Positions 1 through 11,880 of a DNA stretch of 64,000 bases are shown piece by piece (position 1 is the first letter of the stretch; the number at the start of each line of letters is the position of its first letter). Under the pieces are notes generated by a model. It had not been told where the DNA came from. It made no database searches and saw nothing but the letters and a program-made list of their open reading frames with translations. Both the position numbers and the translations under genes were made by a program. The stretch is from positions 86,973,174 to 87,037,173 of the forward strand of contig CM045991.1 of the NCBI GenBank assembly GCA_025175895.1. Reading direction: 5' to 3'. This DNA comes from Wurfbainia villosa. Its lineage: Eukaryota; Streptophyta; Magnoliopsida; Zingiberales; Zingiberaceae.

Positions 1-1344
1 TTGTGACCCAAATCTTGCTCCTGGATGGTTCTTGCCTCTTACACCCTTGACTTTGACTCCTAGACCCTTGAATTTGATTATTTAATCATTGCATTTGATT
101 TTGCATTTTCCTAAGGGTCTTTTCAAGTTTCTCAAGTTTTGACCTCAAAACTTGATTTTTTAATTCTAATTGCCCAATTTTTTATTTTTTTGATTGAGTC
201 TTTGGGAATTATCATTTCTTCTAGATATATGTCTACCCTTCTTAGGGTTAATACCTAAATGGTTCTCTATCTCCTTAATACTCTCCCTAGGTAGGATTTT
301 TCTAGGACTATTAGTCCCAAATTTCTCCTTATTTCTAAAATTGCAAGATTTTGCACCTAAGCAATAAAGTCTATTATTTCTAGCATGCTCTTTATGAACA
401 ATAGCGAAATTACTCCTAGCATGCTTTTGCCTATTGCTTAAAGAAGGTGCATTACTAAAATATACCTTAGGGTTTGCCTTAGAGACTTCCCCTACATGTG
501 ATACTCCTTGCCCTTTCTTCCTCCCCTAGGGCATTGACTCCTATAATGCCCCGGTTGTTGGCACTTAAAGCACATCACATGCTTCTTGCTCTTCCTCATT
601 GGGGCTCCAACATCCTTTGAGTTTTTGTTGACTTTTGGTGCCAGAGGAGTCTTCTTGACTCTTTTCGGACATTTTCTCTTGTAGTGTCCTTGTTCCCTAC
701 ACTCAAAGCACATAATATGATTTTTATTTTTAAATGGAATGCTTGAGTTACCTAGGTCAATGGTGGTCAGCGCCGGAGTTGATTCTTCACTTCTTTCAGA
801 GGTTGAAGCTACTTCTTGCTCTTGCTTCGGCTCCGGTGATCTAACTTCCTCCCCCTCAATCCTAGAGATGGAGGTTTCTTCCCCCTCTCCATCCTCGGAT
901 GTCGAACACCTCTCGACCTCTGAATCTTGACTTTCTTGTGAGGATGAGCACTCCTCTTCGGGCTCTCTCTCTACTTGAGCTATGAATGGTTCTTCATGAA
1001 GCTTGGCCAATTTATCTCATAACTCCTTGGCATCTTGAAATTCACCTAACCTAAGCACAATATCGTTAGGTATTGAATTTAATATTAATTGCGTTACCTT
1101 ATCATTTCTTTCGAAGGCTTGGACTTGCTCTTCGGTTCATCTTTTCTTCTTGAGGTATCCCCCTTTTGGACCTCTTGGAATTTCAAACCCCTTCACTAGG
1201 ATCATCCAATCTTCAAAGTCCATCATAAAGGAGTTCTCCATCCGTGTCCTCCATTGCTCAAACCCTTCTTGTCCATAGAAGGTGTATGGAATTGGGGTGT
1301 TGATGTCTCATCCCAATTTTTCATCAAACTTCATCTTCTTCCCC
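1..1344 (-). pseudogene. gag: TE1 gag polyprotein (two zinc knuckles), broken by stops
   Basis: Gag is the structural protein of the retrotransposon particle and binds element RNA. The frame can be followed from an ATG near 1344 down to the window start. It holds a capsid-like N-terminus, an acidic Ser/Glu-rich stretch at about 790-960, and two CCHC knuckles (CFECREQGHYKRKC at about 676-717 and CFKCQQPGHYRSQC at about 544-585). After the knuckles an open, basic, Asn-rich linker continues in the same frame. The frame is broken by TGA codons near 1310, 1137 and 1018, each where a Trp would fit, and by a TAG near 490. The intact stretch is 492-1010. A non-functional relic. Confidence 0.8.
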
Positions 1345-1386
1345 CTAGCATGCTCCCTTAGTTGTTAAATCTTGAAGAGTAACCTC

Positions 1387-1398
1387 ACTCCGATACCA
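1387..1398 (-). other. TE1 primer-binding site (tRNA-iMet type)
   Basis: The minus strand reads TGGTATCGGAGT two bases inside the LTR end. It resembles the usual copia site complementary to initiator-Met tRNA (TGGTATCAGAGC), with two mismatches. It fixes the LTR boundary and the minus orientation. Confidence 0.75.
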
Positions 1399-1400
1399 CT

Positions 1401-3021
1401 TGTTGGGAATTGGACGTTGCTAGAGGGAGGTGAATAGCGTGTTTGTTGCTTCGATGGAGATCGTTTGCACTTGATAGTCTACACTCTTGTTAACACAGCG
1501 GAATAATAATAACAAATACAAATAACAAGATACACAAGCACAAACACACGCGATATAACGTGGTTCGGAACCTTAGGGTTCCTACTCCACGGATTGGGCT
1601 CGAATGAGCCCTAGCGATGCAAACACCACTAATAATCAAATACACTCCTTCTCGATAACAAGTCGGAGCTGAAAAAACCTCTTACAATAGATTATAAAAG
1701 TAATACAAGATAAAACAAGCAAATACAAATAAAATACACAAAACAATGTAAAGAAAACTTTACAACTATTGTTTTGGATGCTTGCTTGTTTGGTTGCTTG
1801 AGTTGCAATTAGAGACCCTGAATTGCACCAGCAAATCACCCCAAATCGGCTCAAAGAACCATGTCAAAATCCTTCTCCTCGAGCTCCCTTTAAAGCTGCA
1901 ACTCGGGCTAGATTTCGCCTAGCAATCGACTGATCGCGACCATCAGTCGACTGCTCCTGTAGCCGTTGTCTCACAACGACTTGATCCACGCTGGATAAGT
2001 TCCAATGGATAGACCATCAGTCGACTGATCACACCCATCGGTCGGTGATGCAACGATCAGTCGTTGGTTGAGCACGCCTCGCGTCGCGCGTTCCCTCACC
2101 ATCGGTCAGCCACTCAATGGCACTCATTGCTCAAATTCGATCGCCAATCGATCGTCAGACTCTTTCGCAGGCCAAACCCTAGTTGACTCACGGCGGTCGG
2201 ATCGTTATAATCCCAATTGATCGCTACAGTCGACTAGTGTCAAAATACTTGTCCAAAGAACCATGAGGTTTAACCCCAAGTATGATGCCCTCATACTTGC
2301 TGAACCACCCTTAGTCTAGACCTAAGCCTTCTAGCCACCTTCATCAGCCTCACGCCTATCGGATCCCTCCAAGTCATCCATGACTTATTCATCCATATGC
2401 TAGCCTTTAGATGCTTCTATTGGCTATTGTCATGCTAAATTGGTCTATACCGCCAAAGCACATTTGGGCTTACGTTGTCAAGACTATCGCTTAGACTTTA
2501 CGTTGCCAAACCATTGGACTTATGCTGCCAAGACTCCTGCTTGGACTTTACACTGCCAAACCATTGGGCTTATTCTGACAAGACTCCCGCTTGGACTTTA
2601 CGCCGCCAATATCAACTCTTGGACTTCCCTTGTCAACCCATGTTGGACTTCCCATTTGCCAAGACTCAAGCTTGGACTTTCCCTTGCCAAGACCCTTGCT
2701 TGGACTTTCCATGCCAACCCATATTGGACTTTCCAATTGCTAAGACTCAAGCTTAGATTTTCCCTTGCCAAGACCCATGCTTGGACTTTCCATGTCAATC
2801 CATGTTGGACTTTCCATTGCCAAGTGTCCCACTTAGACTTGCCATTGCCAAGTGTCCCACTTGGACTTCTCCATCATATGGTCAATCCCATGTCAACTAT
2901 ATAGTCAACCCATTGTCAAACAATGGTCAACTCATTGTCAAACATCAATGTCAAACATCAAACCACTACTCGAGTCAAACTCGAGTCTGGTCAATCGTAA
3001 CCTGGGTCGATTGCTCCAACA
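1401..3021 (-). repeat. TE1 5' LTR (1621 bp)
   Basis: Bounded by TGTTGG at 1401 and CCAACA at 3021, with the primer-binding site just inside 1401. It contains several CAGTCGACTG-type palindromes (1920-2240) and a degenerate tandem repeat with GGACTTT and TGCCAAGAC blocks (about 2455-2870). The same two features recur in the TE8 LTR. Open frames in this stretch are by-products of the repeats, not genes. Confidence 0.85.
2455..2870. repeat. Degenerate tandem repeat inside TE1 LTR
   Basis: About eight to nine imperfect units of roughly 40-50 bp, each with variants of CTTGGACTTT followed by TGCCAAGACT. Unit length varies, so this is an old, diverged minisatellite. Similar units occur in the TE8 LTR at 44440-44660. 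Confidence 0.7.
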
Positions 3022-3768
3022 TTCTCAAGGTTGAAAAGCTAGCTTATGTCCTTGAAGAGGTTCTTCCCCAACCTCCTGCACACAATGCATCTGGTGATCA
3101 AAAGTTATCTTACCGAAAACATATTGCTGACTCTAAGATAGCGAGTTGCATTATGCTAGTGTCGATGTCTCCTGTGTTGCAAAAGCAACATGAGCATATG
3201 AATGCTAATATAATTATCTTCCAACTTTGAGAGTTTTTTTATGAGTAAGCGTGATCTGGAAGGTTTGAGGTCACTCAGCTCCTCTTTCGCTCGAAGATGT
3301 AGGAGGGTTCATCTGCAGTGCAATTTGCACTGAGGATGAATAGCTATATTGAGTGATTGGGATTATTAGGGTTTTTCATGAACCATGAATTAAGTATTGA
3401 CTTAATTTTTCACAATTTGATAAGTAGCTATTCACAATTTGTGATGAACTATCGGATGAATAAGATTGAGTCTACAATTCCTGAATTGATTAATATGCTC
3501 AAAACATTGGAGTCATCTGTTGCTAAAGAACAAAAGGCGGTGATGTTGGTTGACTCCTCAAAGAAAGATTCTAAGAGGAAGTCAAAAACCAAAGCAAAAG
3601 AGAAGAAAAAGGCAAAGAAGGAAGAATTAACTTCCAAGGGCACCTGTCATCATTGTGGCAAGGATGGACATTGGAAGAGAAACTACAAGCAATATTTAGA
3701 GTCACTGAAGCAAAAAAGACATCCGATGCCAATCAACTTCAAGTATATTTGTTATTGAATGTCATACT
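3022..3768 (+). pseudogene. gag: TE2 gag, broken, with defective zinc knuckle
   Basis: The frame starts right at the TE1 junction with copia gag sequence (LKVEKLAYVLEEVLP) and continues in pieces through 3230 and 3357-3758, with frameshifts near 3230-3400. The C-terminal part has a Lys-rich stretch and a knuckle at about 3648-3690 reading CHHCGKDGHWKRNY, where the last zinc-binding Cys is Tyr. The full gag cannot be made from this copy. Confidence 0.8.
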
Positions 3769-6700
3769 ATTTCTTCTAACACTTGGGTATTGGATACCGG
3801 GTGTGGCTCACATATATGTAATGTCATACAAGAGCTTAGGAACATAAGAAGACTGATCAAGAGAGAAGCAGATCTAAAGGTTGACAATGGAGCAAAAGTT
3901 GGTGTTGTAGCCAAGGGCACTTATATGTTGCAACTTCCTACGGACTAGTTTTAGAGTTAGATGATTGTTTTTATATTCCTACATTAATAAAGAACATTGT
4001 TTCTATTTAATGTTTGAATAAGAAAGGTTATCATTTGACATTTAGTAATAATTGTTGTTACATTACGTTAAATGGTGTTCTTTATGGTACTGGAATGTTA
4101 AATAATGGAACCTACACATTAGATACATCCAATGAGATATTCAATATCGAATCAAATAGTAAACACGCTAAGTTAGATAATCAGTTAACCTCGCAATATA
4201 AGCAATAAACGCATGTCCAAACTGCATAAGCTTGGCATTTTGGAGTTTTATGAATCAGATTCATTAGACACGTGTTTCATGCTTAAAATGAAAGATGACT
4301 ATGTTACTTTTTAGTGAAAAAGGTGAAAAGCAGTTGAGGTATTGGGCCTTATACATACTGATATATGTGGACCAATGTCAACTCATATCATAGGAGGTTA
4401 TAGTTACTTCGTTACCTTTATCGATGATTATTTACGATATGGGTATTTGTATCTGTTAAGATACAAATCTGAAATCTTTGAAAAGTTTAAAGATTTCAAA
4501 AAGGAAGTAGAGAAACAACTTGGGAAAAGTATTAAAATACTTCAATCGAATCGTGGTGGTGAATACTTAAGCCAAAAGTTTCCAAATTATCTAAGGAACA
4601 ATGACATCTTGTCCCAAAGGACTCCACCTTACACGCCACAATATAATGGTGTAACTGAAAGGCGAAACCGAACCTTGTTGGACATGGTTAGGTCAATGAT
4701 GCAATATGCAAGTCTTCCAAAAACCTTTTGGAGTTATGCGCTCGAGATTGTTGTTTACTTGTTAAATAGAGTCCCGATTAAGGCAATATCTACTACTTCA
4801 TATGAAATGTGGAATAATAGAAAACCCTATTTATCTTATTTGATATGGGGTTGTCCTGCTTATGTGAAGAGGACAGCATCAGACAAGCTAGAGGCTAAGT
4901 CTGATAAGTGTCTATTTATTGGTTACCCTAAGGAAATAAAGGGTTACCAATTCTATCATCTCTTGGAACAAAAGGTATTTGTTTCAAGGCATATTGTATT
5001 CCTAGAGAAGGCGTTTCTTTTATAGAAAAACAGTGGGAGTGAAATTGAACTAGGCGTAGTTCAGGAGACTCCGGTAGACACAAAAGAGATGCCTAGTCAA
5101 GAACCACAATTGATTACTCATTCGGATAAGGTGATAGTTGAACCTGATAATACACTACTTCCTCATAGATCTAGTATGACTCCGCATTTCTGCACTAGCC
5201 ACCTAGGACCTGATTTACTCCCCTCCACACATAGGGGCAGTAGTGGGAGGCTGCTAATGTGGCGGTTCCATATTTTTTTTTTAGTATGACACATAGGATT
5301 CCTGAGAGATGGATTTCTCATAAGTGAATCTAATGACATGTTGCTCATAGAGGATGAGAAACTTACTAGTTACGAAGAGATACTGAATAGTTCAAACAAG
5401 GATAAATGGCATAGCCATGAAATCAAAAATGGATTTCATGTATGAAAACCAGGTTTGGAACTTGGTAGACTCACCCGAAGGCATAACGCCTATAGGGTGC
5501 AAGTGAATTTTCAAGAAGAAAACTGACATGGATAGTAATGTTATTACCTATAAAGCTAGATTAGTGAAAAAAGACTATCGTCAAAGACAAGGTATTGACT
5601 ATGACGAAACCTTTCATCAATAGCTATGCTTAAATCCATACGGATACTCCTAGCCATAGCGACTCATTTTAATTATGAGATATGACAGATGAATGTGAAA
5701 ATAGCTTTTCTTAATGGAAACTTGTTTGAGGATGTATATATGATACACCTTGAGGGTTTCACATCCATTGACAAGAACAAAGTATGCAAGCTTCAACGAT
5801 CTATTTATGGATTGAAGCAAGCATCCATGAGTTGGAATATCCATTTTGATGAGGCAATCAAACAGTTTGATTTCTCACAAAATCCTAAGGAGTCTTGTGT
5901 GTATAAGAAGATTAGTGGGAGTGTGATTATATTCTTAGTATTGTATGTCGATGACATATTAATTATAGAAAATAATATTCCTGTTTTACAAACAGTCAAA
6001 GTCTGATTGTTCAAAATGTTCTCCATGAAAGACATGGGAGAAGCAACCTATATTTTGGGGATTAAGATATATAGAGATAGATCGAATCAGTTGTTTGGTC
6101 TTTCACAGTCTACATACATAGACAAAGTGTTAAAATGGTTTAGCATGAAAGAATCCAAGAAAGGTTTTATTCCCATGAGGTATGAGATTCACCTTTCGAA
6201 GTCTATATGCTCGCGCACTGAAGATGAGAGGATTCACATGAGTCAGATTCCATATGCATCAGCAATAAGATCGATCATGTATGTTATGTACGAGGCCCGA
6301 TGTATCGTACGCTTTGAGCATTACGAGTAGATACCAGTCGGATCTTGGTATGGACTATTGGGTGGCTATCAAGACAATCCTTGAGTACTTGAGAAGGACT
6401 AAGGATTTATTCTTGGTATATGGAGGAGATGATATGGTAGTGAGCGGGTATACTGATGCCAGCTTCTAGATAGATAAGAATGATTCCAAATCTCAGTCTG
6501 GATACATATTTATCTTAAATGGAGGTGCGGTAAGTTGGAAAAGTTCCAAGCAAGACACCATTGCTGATTCTACTACGGAGGTATAGTACATTGCAACTTC
6601 TGAAACAGTAAAGGAGGCAGTCTGGATCAAGAAGTTCATCACTGAACTTGGAGTATTTCCAAGCATTGTTGAAACATTACCTGTTTACTGCGACAACAAT

Positions 6701-6890
6701 GGCATTATTGCACAGGCGAAGGAATCACGGTCTCATCAACGATCCAAGCACGTACTATGCCATTACCATTTAACCAGAGAGATCATAGGTGGAAAAGACG
6801 TACAAATAGAGAAAAATTCCCACCGATAGGAATCTAGTAGTTCCCTTGACAAAGCCTCTTCCCCAAGAAAAGTTCGAGAGGTATATAGAG
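3769..6890 (+). pseudogene. pol: TE2 pol: protease, integrase, RT, RNase H remnants
   Basis: The aspartic protease motif LDTG is seen at 3790-3801. The integrase core is the best-preserved part (4342-5025). Its first Asp (HTD) and the Glu region (ERRNRT) are present, but the second catalytic Asp is Asn (QSNRGGEY, codon 4549-4551). RT lies at about 5340-6260, with YVDD at 5944-5955 and a stop at 6004-6006. RNase H and the C-terminus lie at about 6260-6890 with further stops. At least three frames are used, so the copy is dead. Confidence 0.85.
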
Positions 6891-6943
6891 GCCTATGGTA
6901 TTAGATACCAAGGCAATTGGTTGTAGGCCAAGTGGGGGTTTAA

Positions 6944-8207
6944 TGTAATTGAGAGGTGTCCTAAGACAATCGTCTTAGAAGTCATTAATAAAATTCACTA
7001 TTTAAGTATACATTATTTATGTATTTAATTTGATCTTAAACTCATGTACTGAAGTCCGTAATACGATGCATGACATGAAAGAAATTATGATTGGATCACA
7101 ATTAGTAGGTATCTTATCATGTGTACTCATGCAAGTATTGAAACTATCCTTAGTCGATGAATTGATGAGATTGAACATCATTAATTCTGTGAGACTAGCA
7201 CATGTTATACTCCTTGGTTTATCCAAGCATTTGATACGTACTCACTAAATGGAAGCATAGGTATGCTAAGAGTGAATATGTAGATGCTAGTTATGGTAAC
7301 CAGTTCATTAAAGTGACATGCTATGAGACTTCATAGGATTCTATATGTCATTGAAGATCTCATTGCAACTCGAGTGCGAGCTTCCTTGAACTTGAGGTAT
7401 TCAAGTCACCTTAATCATGACATCTTATACTTTGACTTCTTTGCAGTCATCTCCATAGGAGGTGTAACTCCGGGATGACTGAGTATAAGCCAAAGTGATC
7501 GAAGGTGTTTGAATAACCCACAGAGGATTCACCACTCTTGATAAAGGAGATGTATACCCTAAGCCTCGTGTCAGAATTGTTACTCAGAAGTCTCTGGCTA
7601 GAGCAAACATGTTAAGAAGATGGTCTTCTTGGGAACATATAGGAGTAACTTGAATCCATAGGGCAAAGAAACTAACTTAGGTTAGGTGTGACGTAGTTAG
7701 CCTAGTGGGGACGAACACACAGACCATGTACTAAACCGAGTGGGTATAGGATGAGTGAAAGGAACATGACATGAACAACTGTAGCTGCTGAAAGGGTTTA
7801 GAAACGTTCTAGAGTTGATTTAGACTTTTCGATCAATTGAGGGTCATGATGTACTACTAGGTATCACTTATGATCTATTCGTAATTAAAGGGTTAATTAT
7901 GAATGACAAATATAACTGGGAAACTATTGGGTCGCATACACTATGGGTGATCTTGAGATGTAAAACAAGTCTAAGAATGAGATTCTCAATGAGAGAAGAC
8001 ATATCTAGTTGGACCAGACCAAGGGGGTGCAAAAAGGAAGCTATGAAACCTCCTATTGCCTTGTCGGACTTAGCACGACCATATCACACCTAAACGAAGT
8101 CAAACGGACCATACAGAGCCTCACACGACCATGCCTAACCTGGCATGGGTCGTGCCTAACTTTGGACAAAAAGGCCAAAGTTTGGGTTGTGCCTAGAAGG
8201 ACACAAG
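6944..8207 (+). repeat. TE2 3' LTR (partial, truncated by TE3)
   Basis: Begins after the polypurine-rich AAGTGGGGGTTTA at about 6930-6943 and runs to the TE3 LTR start. No second copy is in the window, so its left edge is approximate and its right end is lost. Small open frames here (7017-7248, 7899-8245) have no protein-like features. Confidence 0.55.
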
Positions 8208-10114
8208 TGTTGGGATGTATACTGAAAAGTCTATCTTTTGTATGAACATTTTTATTTTTAAAATAAGAATCACATGATCATTGTTTGCATATTTATGGTT
8301 ATGCATATCGTCTAATACATTACATTGTAGATAACATGGTGTGTAGTGTCACACGGGAGATCATGTTATCAGTTCCTTGTAAAGTATAAGTAAAGGCTCA
8401 CAACCGAGATGGTTATGAACAAACTATTGGAATGGTTGTAATGTGATTTGATATTGGTTTTTCTTGACCATAAAATCACACTAGTACACTTTGTGTGTAT
8501 TGAGCAGGACCGACTTAGAGGTGATTCGATTTATTGTTGACTACATAATTGAATCAGACTTCGGATATTATGTTGTACATGCTCTTAATCCCGATATAAT
8601 AACGGGCACATATACTTAGTATTTATTTCTTTGATTTACCAATGGGCAAGATTTATAGAGTAAATCAATAGACTCGGTAAGTTGGGAAATGATATTATTT
8701 ATATGGTGTGTCGTTGATTATAGGAGGAAATCGTGTCTTATATATTAGGATGATGATGTCCCCTTGAGGAGCTCATAAGGTTCATCATGTAAATCCTACA
8801 GGTGGACTTGGTCCGGCATGATGATAAGGTTGAGTGGTACTACTCATAGAGTTAGATGTTGATTAATTAATTGTCAGTAAATTAATTAATTGACGGGCAT
8901 TCGAGATCTTAAACACGGAGAGATAAATATACAAATAATATATGGATCTCATATTAACTTATGGGAGTTGGTGAGGTAGATCAATGATAATCCTCTAGTA
9001 GAATGGATTATCATTAATGGATTGGACTTTATGTGGGCTTGATCCATTGGGTGGCCAAGATCCAACTCCTCATGGTCCCTATTGTAGCCTATTAAAACCC
9101 TCATGAAGCCTAGATCCAATGATGGAAAATGAAACTCTAGATCCGACGATGGAGATTAAATCTCTAGATCCGACGATGGAGATTAAATCTCTAGATCCGA
9201 CGGTGGAGATTAAATCTCTAGGTCCGACGGTTGAGATTAAATCTCTAGATTCGACGGTTGAGATTAAATCCCTAGATCCAATGGTGGAGATTAAAAGAGG
9301 CTTAATCCTAACTCTATAAATATGACTTAAGGGGTGGGCGGCAAGGATAACATAAGGGAGATTAGGGTTTGGGCAGCTAGGGCTTGGAGAGGCATTGGGC
9401 GGCTAGGGTTTGGAGAACCCTTGGGCGGCAAGGCTTTCTCTTCTTCCTAGGGTTTTGGCCGGCGCACATCTTCCTCTTCTCAACCTTGGCCGGTGCTCAT
9501 CCTCTTCTTTTCTCTATCCTTGGCCGGCGGTGACTAGGGTTAGGGTTCTTCCCTTGGAGCTCTTGGTCGGCGCCCACTCCATCTTCTTCATCTATTCCTT
9601 GGTCGGCGGCTACATCAAGTCTCTTGACTTGGTGGCTGGTCCTAGATAGGGAAGAATTTTGTTTTATTCTTCCCTTTGTTCGGAGCGAGCAAGGAAGGGA
9701 AGAGCGTGTTCTAGGAGGCTTCGACTTTTGGAAGATCGTCGCTCACACGATGTCCAAAAAGAGGAAGGACATACAATAGAAGATCGAGAGGTATAATGCT
9801 TGTTTATGAATCTTTTCTTATTCTATGCATGTTGTATGTTTTGTTATGTGGCTAATTTACTTGCACCCTGAATACAAACACAAAAACTGGTGATCCATAC
9901 ATCGTCTATTCCGCGGCTAATCGTAGAATAGAGGTTGGTTGTTTGAACAACAAGTTTGTTCAAGTGACCACTCTAATCGAATAGCACGATGATGGAACGG
10001 TTGCTTGGGTAATCCCTCTTTGTCAAGGATAAATTTTTTTTGTCCGGGGACGTAGACGGGATCGCCATGAACAAGCGACCGAGTTGAAGTGGGAAGCGAA
10101 GTTTCCTCCCTTCA
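8208..10114 (+). repeat. TE3 5' LTR (about 1.9 kb)
   Basis: The left end is TGTTGGGATG at 8208, identical to the 3' LTR start at 39239. The right end (TTCA at 10114) is set by the adjacent primer-binding site. It contains a 27-bp minisatellite (9110-9296) and a GGCGGC/GGCCGG-rich segment (9330-9640). Open frames within it (9119-9319, 9410-9649) come from these low-complexity parts. Confidence 0.8.
9110..9296. repeat. 27-bp minisatellite in TE3 LTR, about 7 copies
   Basis: The unit is about 27 bp with the core GATCCGACGATGGAGATTAA; around seven head-to-tail copies are visible with one or two changes each. Since 27 is a multiple of three it gives a 9-residue peptide repeat in a short open frame, which I regard as incidental. 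The TE3 3' LTR is truncated before this point, so copy number cannot be compared. Confidence 0.9.
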
Positions 10115-10116
10115 AG

Positions 10117-10128
10117 TGGTATCAGAGC
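10117..10128 (+). other. TE3 primer-binding site
   Basis: TGGTATCAGAGC, the standard initiator-Met tRNA complement in plant copia elements, two bases after the LTR end. Confidence 0.9.
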
Positions 10129-11169
10129 CACGGTTTCCGATTTTGTGTGTTTAGAATTCGGTTAATTTTATGCACTTATCATATATTGTATGTGTCAGAT
10201 AATAGTAGGATGTGCATAGGTTAATTTTTTTGATTGCAGACATAGGATCCAACTATTATGGCCATAAGTGTATATGTGATTGTATGTGTGTAATTGTATA
10301 TTATTTGAATCATCGGGGTTGACGAGGCTAGTATTTAATTTTTATAATTAAGTACGACATTGTTTAGCCACTCTTTTTATTTTAGTTTACTTTCGATCTA
10401 GATTTCATGTATACTCCTTCGTGGAGTATAGGATCGATAGATGTAAATTAAAATAGTTTTTCTCAGCTCGGATCTCCGAATGGCTTGTACATGGCGTAGG
10501 GAAGAGCGGACGATATGACGATATGACGGGAGGCATATTAGAGACAAAAGTCATAATAGTTGGAAAATATTTCTTTTCATATTTATTGCTTCTTGTTTGA
10601 TATGCATGTCGTAGGCTAGAAAAATTCCTCAATTTTAAATTACTAAGTGGGAGAGGGATATTTTTATAAATTCCCATAGCCTCCATTACGATTTGTCATG
10701 TGATGCAAACAAACTTGCGCGTCAGCTCTGAGTGCCTTCCTCCCCATCGGATGAGTTTGTTTGCGGATCACAGAGTCGAATATAGTTATAGGAATTTATT
10801 AAGGAGCATGTGTACTTCTCCATCGGAAGACACATAACCCGAGATAATTGTCTTGGTACCGAGTAATGGTGAACACTTAAATGCAAATAGGAGTATCCTC
10901 CCCATCGAAGTCACTGCTTTTATTTGTAGGGCCGAAAAGAAACCAACTATTAATTTTATTTGTCAAAAAGTTAGGTTCACAAGATAGTAAAATTAATGGG
11001 TAAAACCTCCTCTTACAAATGTAGAATTCGTATACGTCCACATGATTGTGGCATACAATATTCTCGGTGTTTTGAGGTGTTGGTTGATTTTAAAATTTTA
11101 TTGTTTGAGGAATCAATAATTTTTTGAAATCTAATGTTTTGATTTATGTGATTCTTAGGTTTTTCAAAA
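10129..11169 (+). other. TE3 untranslated leader, no gene seen
   Basis: About 1 kb of AT-rich sequence between the primer-binding site and the gag ATG. No conserved protein frame on either strand. It would form the 5' leader of the genomic RNA. Confidence 0.6.
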
Positions 11170-11880
11170 ATGACTTTCAACCCGCTTGTTGTAATACTGA
11201 AAGAAAATAAATTTACTGGACCCAATTATGTTGATTGGAAGAGGAATCTTGATATTGTCTTGACTGCTAAAGAGTACAAATATGTACTCCTCGAAGAGTG
11301 CCCTCCTAAGCCTGCGGATGATTCTGGGGAAAAGGAGAAGGAGAGTTATAAGAAGTGGATCAAGACTGATGAGATGGCGCGATGTTACATTTTGGCTTCT
11401 ATGTCAAATGTATTGCAACATCAACATCAAGCCATGCCCACTGCTTATGACATGATGCTCAATCTCAAAGAGCTTTTCGGACACCGGAATCGAGCTGCTA
11501 GGCAGGAAGCCATGAGGAACTTGATGACGACCACCATGATCGAGGGAACACCCATGAGGGATCATGTTCTCAAGATGATGGCTCATTTGAATGAGCTGGA
11601 AGTCCTCGGAGTTGAGATCGATGGGGAAACCCAGGTCAATATCATTCTCCAGTCTCTACCTAGGAATTTTGGCGGTTTACGAACTACAACATGAATAAAG
11701 GTTGTATTCATTGGCGGAGCTTTGAGAACTCCGGTGTGAGGGGCTATTTAGTAGAGTGCTCAGCGCCATGGTTGCCCAAAGGTTTCTACTTCTAAGCGAA
11801 GACAAGAAGAAGAAAAAACAAGTTGGGAGCAAGGTGGCGGGAGGATCTCGGGAGGAGTGAAGAAGCGAAAAGCAAGTGCT
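11170..11880 (+). pseudogene. gag: TE3 gag (UBN2-like), C-terminus damaged
   Basis: The open frame 11170-11694 starts with an ATG and has the copia gag layout: LKENKFTGPNYVDWKRNL near the start, then a helical capsid region. After QSLPRNFGG the frame shifts, and 11695-11880 is full of small losses. The zinc knuckle is reduced to its first half (KCFTCK at about 11874-11891) before the sequence runs into protease. Dense small indels between 11690 and 12020 contrast with clean frames either side, so sequence error is possible. Confidence 0.75.

Larger units (their letters stand above)
1..3021 (-). mobile_element. TE1: Ty1/copia LTR retrotransposon, 5' part (runs off window start)
   Basis: In element orientation (minus strand) the order is 5' LTR (1401-3021), a primer-binding site, a short leader and gag (1-1344); pol and the 3' LTR lie outside the window. 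The LTR outer end at 3021 abuts a copia gag frame on the plus strand (TE2), so TE1 is inserted in TE2 and is the younger of the two. The 5 bp after the LTR (ttctc, 3022-3026) would be one copy of the target duplication; its partner is off-window. The gag has two CCHC knuckles and a long lysine/serine-rich tail, suggesting a SIRE/Maximus-like copia. That lineage call is inferred, not demonstrated. Confidence 0.85.
3022..8207 (+). mobile_element. TE2: decayed Ty1/copia element, 5' end removed by TE1 insertion
   Basis: Gag, protease, integrase, RT and RNase H follow in Ty1/copia order (integrase before RT) from 3022 to about 6890. A polypurine-rich AAGTGGGGG stretch at about 6930-6938 is followed by 3' LTR sequence. 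The missing 5' LTR and gag N-terminus should lie left of TE1, outside the window. The 3' LTR is cut at 8207 by TE3. Many stops and frameshifts make this one of the oldest elements here. Confidence 0.85.

Noticed and set aside
2440..3034. Several overlapping ORFs rich in Leu/Asp/Pro
   Set aside because: They read through the LTR minisatellite of TE1 and across the TE1/TE2 junction.
9119..9649. ORF with nine-residue repeat and neighbouring ORF
   Set aside because: They lie wholly in the TE3 LTR; the periodicity comes from a 27-bp minisatellite.
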